Shown: positions 20,106-30,066, counted from the first letter of the stretch. The stretch: DNA of 64,000 nucleotides from Symbiodinium natans (GCA_905221605.1 CAJNDS010000868.1:781107-845106); one strand, 5' to 3'. Translations and numbers: made by a program. The notes: generated by a model from the sequence alone, not told the origin.

Positions 20106-20331
20106 CACCCCCTCATCATTCCATCTCCTCCACACCAGCAGCCCCCCTCCCCGGCACCAGGGCAATTCTCCTTGCGCTTTGGATGCGCTTGAGCTTCATG
20201 TTCTCCAGCGCTTGTCGGTACACATGCTGTCAAGGGCCCTTAGAGCAATCGAGGCATGACGTGTTCCTCGTCCACGGCTCCAATGCCAACAAGTCATCAA
20301 GGCGACGCGCAGGCGCGCAGACTGATTGCAG

Positions 20332-20480
20332 CAATGAGGGGTTGTAGCAACGAAGTTGATGGGCCACGAGTCCAACATGTTCTACTAGTGGCTCGTCTCA
20401 TTAAAAGAGCTTCAGTCCTAACAGCTGCATCTGATATTCAGTGCTCCCCTAGCAGCAGCATGGACATGTGCATATGTCCC
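20332..20480 (+). CDS. candidate exon
   Basis: Acceptor ctgattgcag. Reads MRGCSNEVDGPRVQHVLLVA and RLIKRASVLTAASDIQC. Donor not clear. Confidence 0.38.
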
Positions 20481-20808
20481 AGAAATACGGGTCCCCCTTC
20501 ATACCCCCAAACTACAGCCACATCTCTCCTTTAAAAGGGACCCAGCAAAACGGGCACTGCACCTCTAATTTTCGGAAACCGGCATGCACAACTCTGCAGC
20601 GCAGGTGTTGCGTTTCGTTACATGCCAACGACCTCCCTGCTGGAGAGGGACTCCACGGATGTCCCACAAGGCTGTGGAATGCTGGGAAGCACGTGCAAGC
20701 GCGTAGGATTTCGAGGGGCTCATATGGCTGCTTCCCAAAATGGGGTTACCCCTTTTATACCTTAAAGCGACCTCCAAAAAGGGTACCGCAATTTTCGGAA
20801 ACCGTCAG

Positions 20809-21141
20809 ATACGGCTTGGCAAGCTTGTGGCATATAGAGAGCCCTGCAGGTGGCTATACGATCGACTGGAAGAACAGGCCCATGTGCGAGGGGTGCGCCT
20901 GATGTTGCTTTGCACCTGCCTGAACCCCCAACCTGCCCAAGCAAAGACACTCCAAACTGAATTTCTGAAATACGCACAAACACTACGTTTTACGTGTTGG
21001 AATAGTACTGTGCGGGACGGCCACACCTGCGCATTTCCCCTCTCCCGACCAGGCCCATCTTCTTGCTTAGCGGCCAGGACCGTAGCGCGGGAAGGACTGA
21101 AACGGGAAAGAGGGGATGAGGGGTTTGGGCACCCGAACTAG
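20809..21141 (+). CDS. candidate long open region
   Basis: After aaccgtcag the frame stays open for 110 codons: RLGKLVAYREPCRWLYDRLE, EQAHVRGVRLMLLCTC, then KTLQTEFLKYAQTLRFTCWN. Could be one exon or several. Confidence 0.38.
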   Translation: MRLGKLVAYREPCRWLYDRLEEQAHVRGVRLMLLCTCLNPQPAQAKTLQTEFLKYAQTLRFTCWNSTVRDGHTCAFPLSRPGPSSCLAARTVAREGLKRERGDEGFGHPN

Positions 21142-21149
21142 GAGGCTTA

Positions 21150-21580
21150 GGCCGTGAATTGGGGTGGTTGATCTATGCTGATCTACACGATGGGTGCTCT
21201 TGTCTGCCTGTAAGGACAAGTTGGATCAACCCTCATGTAGATGAGTTTCGGTGTTGTGGGCTTTTGCTTCGGGATTTCGGGACCCCATATTTACGCAAAC
21301 ATAGGAGACCCCTAAAATAGACTAGTAGGATTCCCTTATAATCTGGACCCCAAGAAGGTACCCGAATTTAGGAAACCCTATAAGCCCTAATCCCTAAGAC
21401 CCGTGACGGGAGAGACCCGCAAGTTCCATCAGCAGTGTCCAGAACGTCCTCAGGCAACTTCTTCGCCTGTTGCAATTTTTCACGATTGCCTATAGCAACA
21501 TAATCATGCAACAATAAAATGATTATACTTAAGTTTTCAAGTAAAATAGCAGAACACATTACTGCACAAATCAAAAACCT
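21150..21580. other. stretch with one weak exon
   Basis: A frame at 21424-21495 reads FHQQCPERPQATSSPVAIFH and then stops. The rest carries no repeat or exon pattern apart from an element-like piece at 21285-21390. Confidence 0.4.
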
Positions 21581-21586
21581 ACATGT

Positions 21587-21925
21587 GTGTGTATGCTAAT
21601 GTATATGTATATATATATATATATGTTTGCGTATATATATATATATATACACATACACACATACACACATACACACATACACACATACACACATACACAC
21701 ATACACACATACACACATACACACATACACACATACACACATACACACATACACACATACACACACACACATACATCTACATCTACATCTACATCTACAT
21801 CTACATCTACATGTACATCTCCATGTACATGTGCGTGTGCGTGTGCGTGTGCATGTGCATGTACATAAACATATACATATACATGTACATATACATATGC
21901 ATACATATATATATATATACCACAC
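21587..21925. repeat. composite microsatellite
   Basis: In order: (TA)n, about 15 copies of CACACATA, (CATCTA)n, (GTGTGC)n and (CATATA)n. Tyr/Thr/His- and Cys/Val-rich frames on both strands are artefacts of it. Confidence 0.95.
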
Positions 21926-21978
21926 ACAAGAGTTAGGGAGTCATCCTTCACAGTCCTAGCCCCAGCCCTCGGCGCAAG

Positions 21979-22020
21979 GAACACCTACTCAGTGCTGCCC
22001 CCGCGTCCTGGATGCTCAGG
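21979..22020 (+). CDS. candidate short exon
   Basis: After ctcggcgcaag reads EHLLSAAPASWML and ends where GGTTCAGGTTTAGGG begins. Confidence 0.35.
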
Positions 22021-22095
22021 GTTCAGGTTTAGGGTTGAGGGTTTAGGGTTTAGGGTTTAGGGTTTAGAGTTTAGGGTTTAGGGTTCAGGGTATCA
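22021..22095. repeat. TTTAGGG array
   Basis: About nine units with TTCAGG and TTGAGG variants. Confidence 0.92.
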
Positions 22096-22253
22096 AGTAT
22101 CTTTTCTGGGGTTGTGATTCCACAAAAGCCCAGGCAGGCAAGGTCCTTGGGATGCCCCGCTATGTGAAAAGCTAACCACAAAACCCTAAGGCCCTGGCCC
22201 CGATCTCTTTTCAGGCCTAAACCCTAAGCCCTAAACCCTATAAGCCTTCTCAG

Positions 22254-22380
22254 GGTGTTAGCCCTGCCACCGGGCTTCGCTGCCACGGCAGCTGCCGTGG
22301 CGCCCTCTACATGGCAAGAGCTCCAGAGATGGCTGCAGGAGGTGATTTGCTCAGGGTAGCTGAAAGTGCAGGTCTATGAT
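22254..22380 (+). CDS. candidate exon, frame unresolved
   Basis: Acceptor ccttctcag. One frame reads GVSPATGLRCHGSCRGALYM and ARAPEMAAGGDLLRVAESA. Another reads FAATAAAVAPSTWQELQRWL. A palindrome (gccacggcagctgccgtggc) lies inside. Confidence 0.36.
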
Positions 22381-22481
22381 CAGGGCTGTTGTTATCAAGG
22401 TCAAGATGAGGTTTTTTTTACAGCTGGCGTTTGCCAGCAGTGAGATGACCTGACTTGGGTGTGTGGACCCATTTTGCCAAG

Positions 22482-22586
22482 CAGGACACCAGCATTCCCT
22501 GGGAGCGGGCGATTGAGGGTCGTCGAGTGGCACAGCACCTTAGCTGCATGTGCTGTCCTATGGGCTCGGTTTTCCATGGCTGCTAT
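22482..22586 (+). CDS. candidate exon, 35 codons
   Basis: Acceptor ttttgccaag, donor GTGTGA. Reads QDTSIPWERAIEGRRVAQHL and SCMCCPMGSVFHGCY. A cluster of Cys residues after a helix could bind metal. Phase 0 at both ends. No family recognised. Confidence 0.5.
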
Positions 22587-22660
22587 GTGTGAGTGTATGT
22601 AGGGTTCCTTATTGCTGCGCGGTGTGCCACACATGTCCTTCTGGGGGTACCCCTGCCAAG

Positions 22661-22771
22661 TACTACATATACTAGAATGGAACCTTCATCTAGCTCATGC
22701 CTGCGGGGGCTGGCTTGCAAACTGGGAGGCTGGCAAGGGGTGCTTCGAGCGCTCTGGGATGCTGTTGCAAG
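22661..22771 (+). CDS. candidate exon, 36 codons
   Basis: After cctgccaag reads TYTRMEPSSSSCLRGLACKL and GGWQGVLRALWDAVA, ending near a GC donor. Confidence 0.43.
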
Positions 22772-22783
22772 GCCGTCTAGTAC

Positions 22784-22880
22784 AGGGGGTCGGAATAATT
22801 GCCAATAATTAGTATTCCCTCATGGTCCCTTTCTTTGCATACTATGATACCCACAGAACCCTATTAAGTTATTAAGGCCC
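22784..22880. mobile_element. MITE-like element, family C
   Basis: Begins gggggtcggaataatt and continues tattccctcatggtccct. Near-identical sequence occurs at 43748 and an inverted version at 62699. Confidence 0.55.
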
Positions 22881-22881
22881 C

Positions 22882-23030
22882 TAAATTGGGTCTTGGGCCC
22901 TTCCAAACCCCGCCTTTAACGGTGTGGCAGGTTTAGTTTCAGGGGTTGGCTGCCTCGTGTCCCAAAGCGATGTTTAAAGCTTGAAGGGATTGGTGCTGGG
23001 TTTAAAGTTTTAGGGCTGAGCCGCCTACTA
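22882..23030. other. no supported feature
   Basis: Lies between a MITE-like element and the large TAC repeat. No exon seen. Confidence 0.4.
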
Positions 23031-23746
<716 letters not shown>

Positions 23747-23907
23747 GGTGTCGGTACCATTCGCGACGGTGCATTTTCCTTGGATTCCTAGTGCTAACAC
23801 CTAGGTTTCGCGCACATTCCAGGCTCCAGTGCCCCTTCCTCTTTTCTTCTTGCTACATGTACTTGCACCGTACGCTTTGCCACTTTGGGTTTGGGGCTGT
23901 TAAACTG

Positions 23908-24330
23908 AAACATCGGTATTTGCGACACTTCGTGGCTTCTTTGCGTGCGAATGGCCAGAGCATCCATGTCCGCACGATGATAACGTCCGTGTTACCAGCG
24001 CATCCATGTTGACACGATGATAATTGGTAACGTCCGTGTTACCAGAGCATCCATATCCGCACGATGATAACGTCCGTGTTACCAGAACATCCATGTCCGC
24101 GCGATGATAACGTTTGTGTGACCACTGCATGCGCATGGCCAGAGCATCCATGTCCGCACGATGATAACCTCCATGCAAAAACATCGGTATTTGCGACACT
24201 TCGTGGCTTCACGGCGTGCGAATGGCCAGAGCATCCATGTCCGCACGACGATAACGTCCCTGTTATCAGAGCATTTATGTCCGCACGATGATAACGTCCG
24301 TGTTACCAGAGCATCCATGTCCGCTTCAGC
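23908..24330. repeat. minisatellite, about 40-base unit
   Basis: About eight units of gcatccatgtccgcacgatgataacgtccgtgttaccaga with changes. A longer unit starting aaacatcggtatttgcgac (23908 and 24178) is duplicated. Confidence 0.92.
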
Positions 24331-24486
24331 CCAGCACTGAACTCCGCTCAGTGTCTTCCATGTCAAAAAAAACAAGATAAGAGGAACTCTGCCAATCACC
24401 TGCCATCAGCTGAAAACACTGTAAAACGCATGCTTTTCCTCCCACTCCTGCGCAACCAACACACCGTCGCGTACGTAACCAGCGCA

Positions 24487-24580
24487 TACTACTACTACTA
24501 CTACTACTGCTACTACTACTACTTCTACTTCTACTTCTACTTCTACTTCTACTTCTACTTCAACAACAACAACAACCACA

Positions 24581-24652
<72 letters not shown>

Positions 24653-24655
24653 GCA
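24487..24655. repeat. (TAC)n, (TTCTAC)n and (AAC)n repeat
   Basis: Second TAC locus, ending in ctgcag, which could act as the acceptor of the next exon. Confidence 0.95.
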
Positions 24656-24656
24656 G

Positions 24657-24716
24657 TTTCTCAGGAACGGAAGGCCAAGAGACTTCACATTGTTCCGGAC
24701 CCCACCACATAACACG
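24657..24716 (+). CDS. candidate exon at the edge of a TAC repeat
   Basis: Acceptor ctgcag formed by the end of the repeat, donor GTAGTA. Reads FLRNGRPRDFTLFRTPPHNT, exactly 20 codons in phase 0. Confidence 0.44.
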
Positions 24717-24925
24717 GTAGTAGAGCAATCTCCTGTCAACTGCGGACCAAACAGAGTTAAAGTTTAAGCAAAGCAGTGCATCCTCGTTTCTGCTAGGTTA
24801 CCATGAGAACCTGGGTTGAAACAAGACAGATCTAGCCCTCGGAACGAAGATATTTTTGGGGTACGGAGGATGTGCGAAGCTGCAATCAAGAATTTGGGGG
24901 CTGGGATGTAAAGGGCGGGATGTAG

Positions 24926-25125
24926 GCCTCATCTTCGCAACCTGTCAGCACATGCCGAGAGTTCACGATCCACCCGCAAACCCAAACCCTTTAAACCCCC
25001 ATGAAGCGATCGGGTTCCAAGGTGGGGCGTTCGTTACGACTACGACAAGCAGGCCTCGCGGAATGACTCCATGCTGGTGTCCAACCGCCCTTTTGAGGGT
25101 TGTGAGCCGAGTGTTATTGTGAAAC
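24926..25125 (+). CDS. candidate exon
   Basis: After gggatgtag reads LIFATCQHMPRVHDPPANPN and HEAIGFQGGAFVTTTTSRPR, ending ALLRVVSRVLL and a stop. Confidence 0.38.
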
Positions 25126-25129
25126 AATC

Positions 25130-25340
25130 GATTTGTTCAGGTGAATTAGCAACTTCGTGCTCCAAAGCATGACAGTCTCATAGCTAAGGACGAAGGAGCA
25201 GGAACCATGCTTTGCAATCAATCAATCCACCGCCACCAAACCCAAACTCATACGGGCGTTCCCATGAGAATCTTTCTAAGGTCGTTACATGGTCCCTTAT
25301 CATGGTCCCTCACCTTCTCTAAAGAGCTGCGTGAGCATGA
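25130..25340. other. no supported feature
   Basis: Unremarkable sequence ahead of the next array. Confidence 0.4.
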
Positions 25341-25343
25341 ACC

Positions 25344-25446
25344 CTTAAACCCCCAAAGCGCAAACCCCTAAACCCTAAACCTTAAACCCTAAACCCCAAA
25401 CCCCACCCTAAACCCTGAACCCTGGACCCTAAACCCTAAACCCGAA
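25344..25446. repeat. CCCTAAA array with variants
   Basis: About 13 units, including CCCCAAA and CCCTGAA, directly upstream of the first AlkB exon. Confidence 0.93.
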
Positions 25447-25454
25447 ACTGGCAG

Positions 25455-25550
25455 GAAGTGGACCTCACCCCGGTGGCCAGCATCCCACCCAAGCTGCGAG
25501 AGCTCTTGCCGCAGGCCTTTGCTGCCAGACCTTTGCTGCCGGAACTCTAA
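25455..25550 (+). CDS. AlkB-family dioxygenase, candidate N-terminal exon
   Basis: Acceptor aaactggcag. Reads EVDLTPVASIPPKLRELLPQ and then AFAARPLLPEL to an in-frame TAA, so the donor lies before 25548. In AlkB proteins the stretch before the F-x-Q-x-x-x-N-x-Y strand is usually a helix with a Pro-rich start, as here. Its position between a CCCTAAA array and the next AlkB exon supports it. The assignment is by context, not by motif. Confidence 0.55.
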   Translation, partial: EVDLTPVASIPPKLRELLPQAFAARPLLPEL

Positions 25551-25554
25551 GCAT

Positions 25555-25622
25555 GGGGCTGTTAGGGTTTAGGATTTAGGGCCTTGGGTTTAGGGTTTAG
25601 GTTTTAGGGTTTAGGGTGTCCC
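25555..25622. repeat. TTTAGGG array
   Basis: Seven units with one TTTAGGA variant, in the intron after the first AlkB exon. Confidence 0.9.
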
Positions 25623-25902
25623 AAACAGGGGCCTTCATTGGGGATAGGTTTTGCTTGCGAAGGCTGCAGTTATTAGCGAGATAGTGACAAGGGGACGCCC
25701 CAATTCAGAAGCATGCAGTCTGTGGCTTTCGGGGTTTCGGGTGTAGTCTTCTTGTCCAGGCTTAGGCAAGCTGCGGGGAGCAGCCCTGAAACCTTCACCG
25801 TAAGTACTAAATGACGTGTGCAGCATACATACAATGATTTTTATGTGGAATAAATAAAGAAATGACATGTAATTATACATGTAGCATCTAGCACTGTTGC
25901 AG

Positions 25903-25942
25903 GTGGGGCCCGGCTTCACACAGTGCATCATCAATGAGTACG
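25903..25942 (+). CDS. AlkB-family dioxygenase, exon with F-T-Q-x-x-x-N-E-Y strand
   Basis: Acceptor gcactgttgcag. Reads VGPGFTQCIINEY, matching the AlkB strand F-N-Q-x-x-x-N-x-Y that precedes the Fe-binding HxD. The exon ends TAC G in phase 1. The next exon supplies AG, giving Glu. The donor would be GA (GACCGG), a non-canonical site of the kind known in dinoflagellates; a GT at 25938 does not keep the frame. Confidence 0.72.
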
Positions 25943-26264
25943 GACCGGCTGACGCCGGGCATGCACTTCTTCAGATTTCAAAGACCGGTGTCCAGAAACC
26001 CAACTTTACGGATGAAAGCTACCCCTGAGCGGTTATTGGGACCTGCTGCAGTTATCGTTCAGCGTCTCCGCGACTGCGGAAAGTGAGCCTAGGGTTGTAG
26101 GGGTTAGGCGTGGATCTAGGGTTCTTGATTCATGTGCATAACTTGTTGGGACAGCATGGGCTTTTGCTTGGGCCTTGCGTCCAGGCTGCACAACATTCCC
26201 CAGCTGGAATTAGAAGGTCTGGGTAGATACCACCGTCTTGAAACAAACGCTCTACTACCAATCT

Positions 26265-26362
26265 TTGGGGTGTTCCCCCTGATACGAACACCCCTTTATA
26301 GGGATTACTGTATCCCCTACTGTAATCCCTATTAGGACTGTTGGTAGAAGGGGGGAAAGTCC
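26265..26362. mobile_element. MITE-like element, family B, in an AlkB intron
   Basis: Starts tttggggtgttccccctgata and ends in its approximate inverse (ggactgttggtagaaggggggaaagtccc). Related copies lie at 26543, 44789 and 55049. It sits 19 bases upstream of the HxD exon. Confidence 0.6.
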
Positions 26363-26381
26363 CAAAACGAGTACGAAGCAG

Positions 26382-26443
26382 AGGATGGCATCCCTTGGCA
26401 CGTGGATGACTTGGTCTTCGGTCCGGGGCCCGAACGCTTGGTG
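26382..26443 (+). CDS. AlkB-family dioxygenase, Fe-binding HxD exon
   Basis: Acceptor gtacgaagcag. Reads DGIPWHVDDLVFGPGPERLV. His (26399-26401) and Asp (26405-26407) form the HxD metal site. The pattern GI-x-x-H-x-D and the following ERLV resemble AlkB, particularly the ALKBH4-like branch, where E-R-L-V starts the next strand. The exon ends at a telomere-like array, either TTG|GTGGTT or GTG|GTTTAGGG. Confidence 0.85.
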
Positions 26444-26506
26444 GTTTAGGGTTTAGGGTTTAGGGTTTAGGGTTTAGGGTTTAGGGTTTAGGGTTTAGGG
26501 TTGTGC
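26444..26506. repeat. (TTTAGGG)n, nine units, at the AlkB donor
   Basis: Perfect units starting at the exon edge; the GT of the first unit is a possible donor. Confidence 0.96.
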
Positions 26507-26542
26507 CCGAGTAGCTGTTCAGCCAAATGCCCTAAAGCCTGA

Positions 26543-26649
26543 GGGATGTTTCCCATGATACTAACAGTCCTTAGTCGGGACTATAATAGGGGGTACTATA
26601 ATCCTCATTAAGGGTTGGTAGTACTGTTAGGATTAGGAGGAACATCCCA
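26543..26649. mobile_element. MITE-like element, family B, second AlkB intron copy
   Basis: Left end gggatgtttcccatgatactaacagtcc, right end ggactgt..aggaggaacatccc type inverse. Same family as 26265, 44789 and 55049. Confidence 0.62.
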
Positions 26650-26982
26650 ACCCTAAACCCCAAACCTCTAAGCAGCGCTTTCGGGGGTCAGAGGCCGTCA
26701 ATTTGGGGTACTCTACTACAGGTAGGGCTTTAAGGTTCTGGTTAGAGTAACGTATAGGGCGCCACTAGGGCCACTTATGCCGGGAACGGGGTGCCCACGT
26801 GAGGTCCTGAGATTCTCGTCTTCGTCTTCGGGGACGCCTGGGCTTCTCCTTAGCCCATGGGGTTTAGGGTTTAGGATTTAGGGTTTGGGGTGTAGGGTGG
26901 CCCCAAACCCCAAAACGTTCTGTGTTACAAGCCCTTGCCACGAGACCTCTTGCGCCGAGTCGGCTAGTCAGCGCCTGCAATG

Positions 26983-27092
26983 CTAGGGTTTAGGGTTTAG
27001 GGTTTAGGGTTTAGGGTTTAGGGTTTAGGGTTTAGGGTTTAGGGTTTAGGGTGTAGGTTTTAGGGTTTAGGGTTTAGGGTTTAGGGTTTAGG
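26983..27092. repeat. (TTTAGGG)n, about 15 units
   Basis: Interrupted once by GTGTAGG and TTTTAGGG. Confidence 0.96.
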
Positions 27093-27775
27093 GCAAGTCG
27101 GCACCTGGGCGGGCGCAAGCAAGCGCGATGTAGGCTCGCATGCAACAGCGAAGCGACAGCCCGGGACCCTCAGATCCCGAACTCACCAAAGGGGCGAGTG
27201 TAAGGCTTCAGCAGACTAGGGAAGCATTTGGCTCTCCCCTTTTGGTTGCTGACATTCCGCATTCCAGTGGGGATCTCCATCAATGTAGATGTCAGCATCC
27301 AGGAGATGGCCTTGCAACATCTGTATACATGTTTCACAGGCACTCACGTACCGATATACACAATTTTAGTATGCACATTGTGCACTATCCATCAACCTAT
27401 GTAGTATAACAGTTATTAACATTTGTGTACACAGGTATGTCCATTTTTTTTTGCTTTGTTGAAGGGCCCCCACCCCCACCCCTTCCATGTCAGCCAAAGG
27501 TATCTGGGACATCGGCAAGCACACTGAAACACACACTTTTTGGACTTGTGCATGCTCGGCCCAAAGCCATCACTACAGAACGCGCGTCGCTCTGGCCCTA
27601 AGCCCTAAACCCTATACGCTTGAGCCCGGCTGTAGCACTCTCAGCCTTTGGTCGGCTCGGGGGTTCAGGGTTGCGGGTTGTATCCTAGGAGGCGCGCCCC
27701 TTACGCCTTCGCCGTACCGACTCCGAGACGTCCATGTGCGTCGACATCGGCCACCTGTGGTGTCGTGGCTGCAGG

Positions 27776-27855
27776 GTTTAGGGTTTAGGGTTTAGGGTTT
27801 AGGGTTTAGGGTTTAGGGTTTAGGGTTTAGGGTTTCGGGTTTAGGGTTTAGGCGC
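27776..27855. repeat. (TTTAGGG)n, 11 units
   Basis: One TTTCGGG variant. Follows ctgcag. Confidence 0.96.
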
Positions 27856-28286
27856 TGCACAACTATGCTCCTCATAGTTGCTCCCATCAGACACAGCGAA
27901 CCCTAAACTTAACCAAATAAATCGTCGAAGCAACTGCTCGTTCTCCGTGCAGTTCTCTCTCTGTTCGTCTTCAGATGTCCATGGTTCAGGGCCTTCAGTG
28001 TTCAGGTTTCCGATTCTGGGGTTCCAACCTTGTGATGAAGGAAGTGGGATATTTCCCCAAGTAGTGATGCCCCGATATACGCGAAACTACTAGAGAACCC
28101 TCACCATAAAAAACCCCACTTTTCAACAGGCGCCCCCAGTATTCGGAAGTTCGGAAACCTCTGTTGGTAAGCATTTGGGTAGCTGGGGCTAAGCTTGCTT
28201 TAGGCGTTTAGGCTTTTGGGTTTAGGGTTTAGGTGCGGTGATCAACGTGGATGGTCGTGCGAAGCTCTTGAATTGCGGTTGCGCAG

Positions 28287-28394
28287 CAAAGGTCCTACAG
28301 CTTCCAAGGCGAGTCTCGCTACGGCTGGCAGCATTCCATCCCGGAAGGTCTGGGCAACCGCCTATCTGTAACGTTCCGAAGCCTGGCGGCGTGA
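28287..28394 (+). CDS. AlkB-family dioxygenase, C-terminal exon
   Basis: Acceptor ggttgcgcag. Reads RSYSFQGESRYGWQHSIPEG, then LGNRLSVTFRSLAA and TGA. This matches the AlkB C-terminus G-x-x-R-Y-x-W-x-H-x-I followed by R-x-S-x-T-F-R. His (28332-28334) is the third Fe ligand. Arg (28359-28361) should bind the 2-oxoglutarate carboxylate and Arg (28377-28379) lies in the substrate strand. All catalytic residues visible in the exons are intact. The substrate (nucleic acid or protein) cannot be told. Confidence 0.86.
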   Translation, partial: QRSYSFQGESRYGWQHSIPEGLGNRLSVTFRSLAA

Positions 28395-28406
28395 CACAAA
28401 AGGCTC

Positions 28407-28493
28407 GCACACTGCTGATGCCTTCAAGCCATGTCGCCTCTAGCCCTTCGCACACTGCTGATGCCTTCAAGCCATGTCGCCTCTAGCCCTTCA
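28407..28493. repeat. 43-base tandem duplication after the AlkB stop
   Basis: The unit cgcacactgctgatgccttc..tctagcccttc occurs twice in a row without changes, in the probable 3' UTR. Confidence 0.95.
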
Positions 28494-28649
28494 TCTCTAG
28501 ACGCAAGGTCTCGTTACACTTGATCTGTGGATTCCGCTTCATTCCGATTCAGGAGAAAATGCGGCACAGAGTACTATCATGGCTTCATATATTGGCAGAT
28601 AGGGCTCTCCTTGTGACTCTAAGGCCCTTGGGCTGGCAAAATATGCCAG

Positions 28650-28780
28650 AGTATGCCCACCTGAAGAAGGGAGGAGAGTGGCTTGGCTATATAGACTGCG
28701 CAGCTTCTTGCGTTGGCGAAGTCGTGCGTGAGTTGGGTTGCCACTCTCCAAGTTCAGCTTCATTGCATTCATTCGGCTAG
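28650..28780 (+). CDS. candidate exon, 42 codons and stop
   Basis: Acceptor atatgccag. Reads YAHLKKGGEWLGYIDCAASC, VGEVVRELGCHSPSSASLHS, then TAG. A short exon before it (28578-28620, YYHGFIYWQIGLSL) may pair with it. No family recognised. Confidence 0.5.
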
Positions 28781-28819
28781 ACTCTCACTGGTCCAGCCAC
28801 AACGACACACAACGGCTAG

Positions 28820-29190
28820 AACAGTCTACAGGCTCATCAACAACAAACAATACATCAACCACCCACATCAGCCACAACAGCCACGACCACGACCACCACG
28901 ACCACCACGACCACAACGACGGCGACGGCGACGTCGACGACGGACACGACCCACCACCCACCACCCACCACCCTCTAACCACAACCCACGACCCACGACC
29001 CCACCACCCACGACCCACAACCCACAACCCACAACCCACAACCCACAACCAACCAAACGCCAACAACCAACAACTACCAGCCGCCAACCCCAATCGCCAA
29101 CCACCAACCACCACAACCACAACCACCACGAGCACGACGACGACGACGACGCCGGCGGCGGCGGCGACGGCGACGACGACCACTGGCACT
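28820..29190. repeat. low-complexity ACC/ACG/CCCACAA block
   Basis: Strand-asymmetric: almost no T on the + strand, with (CACGAC)n, (CCACAACC)n and (ACG)n. His/Thr/Pro or Trp/Val/Gly frames on either strand are composition artefacts. Confidence 0.9.
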
Positions 29191-29369
29191 CCTACTCGGC
29201 TAACTGTAGTGTGGAGCGTCCGAGGTCTGCCAGTGCACCCGCAGAAGAACCGGCATCTGCACCCTGGTGCGACTAAAGAAGAGAGTTGTGAGGGTTCAGG
29301 GTTCAGGGTTTAGGGTTGACTCGCTTCAAGATTTTGTTGTACCGGGCTTTGGGGGATTGAACATATTCG

Positions 29370-29465
29370 CCGCATGTCTTCCGCAACATGGTGCTGGGGG
29401 TCCGGGAGGCGCTGGAAAACAAATTCTCCCCTGTTGCGACGCGGCACTGCGTCATGCCATCCTGA
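29370..29465 (+). CDS. candidate exon
   Basis: Reads FRNMVLGVREALENKFSPVA and TRHCVMPS to a stop. Two other frames are open, so frame rests on composition only. Confidence 0.35.
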   Translation, partial: PHVFRNMVLGVREALENKFSPVATRHCVMPS

Positions 29466-29499
29466 GGAAATCGTCGAGGACCGGCAGCTGACCTGTGAC

Positions 29500-30060
29500 T
29501 GAACGCTACCAGCAGGGTGTAAGCGGGGCTTGTGGCTTGCCAGCGTAAATCAGTAGACTTAGGTCTGGGATGGGAGCTTCTAGCTGGTAAAACCCAACAT
29601 CTGTAAGGCGCTGCGAAGCATCAGATGATAATTTCTCAATAGTCACAAGAGCTGCCGCTGTTTATTCTCATGGTGGTTTTATTAGTGTGGTCTTTCCAAA
29701 GGAGTTGCAGGGCCATTGTGGGATTTAGATGAATGAAGCCACGCCCAACATCACTTCTCGGAGCTGGCTTCTCCGCTGCATCTCTGCTTGGGGGTGCAAC
29801 TCGTGGCTCGGGCTGTCTAAGTTGGGGAGCACCTCTAAGAATCTTTTTGCGCCACTTACCTGCCGAAATGCGCACTGTTCCTGGGCTGCCCTCGCGCAAA
29901 CCCTATGCCACTGTGGCCCGGAGGCCCCAGAGGATGTTCCTTTGGGAAGCTGGTGGGTTGATCTAAATCATGGGCCCTTGTTCTTAGCCTACACTACCAC
30001 GGAATATGACTGAGAGCAAAAACCTTAGAACAAAGGGCACGAAATGGCGGGATTGTCAAG
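29500..30060. other. stretch without a firm gene
   Basis: An open frame at 29733-29966 (LLGGATRGSGCLSWGAPLRI) and one on the opposite strand overlap. Neither is convincing. Confidence 0.4.
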
Positions 30061-30066
30061 CGAAGC

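Larger units (their letters stand above)
26650..28286. other. region that must hold the missing central AlkB exons
   Basis: TTTAGGG arrays occur at 26859-26890, 26983-27092 and 27776-27855. Open pieces include PLPRDLLRRVG (26933-26965), KGIWDIGKHTETHTFWTCAC (27484-27605) and PSPYRLRDVHVRRHRPPVVS (27700-27776). None shows the expected AlkB S-L-x-L strand clearly, so I did not choose among them. Confidence 0.45.

Noticed and set aside
21571-21984. Tyr/Thr/His and Cys/Val-rich frames of over 90 codons
   Set aside because: Microsatellite translations, present on both strands.
26050-26084. Short exon VIVQRLRDCGK between two AlkB exons
   Set aside because: Including it breaks the phase between the N-E-Y strand exon and the HxD exon, and AlkB proteins have no insertion there.
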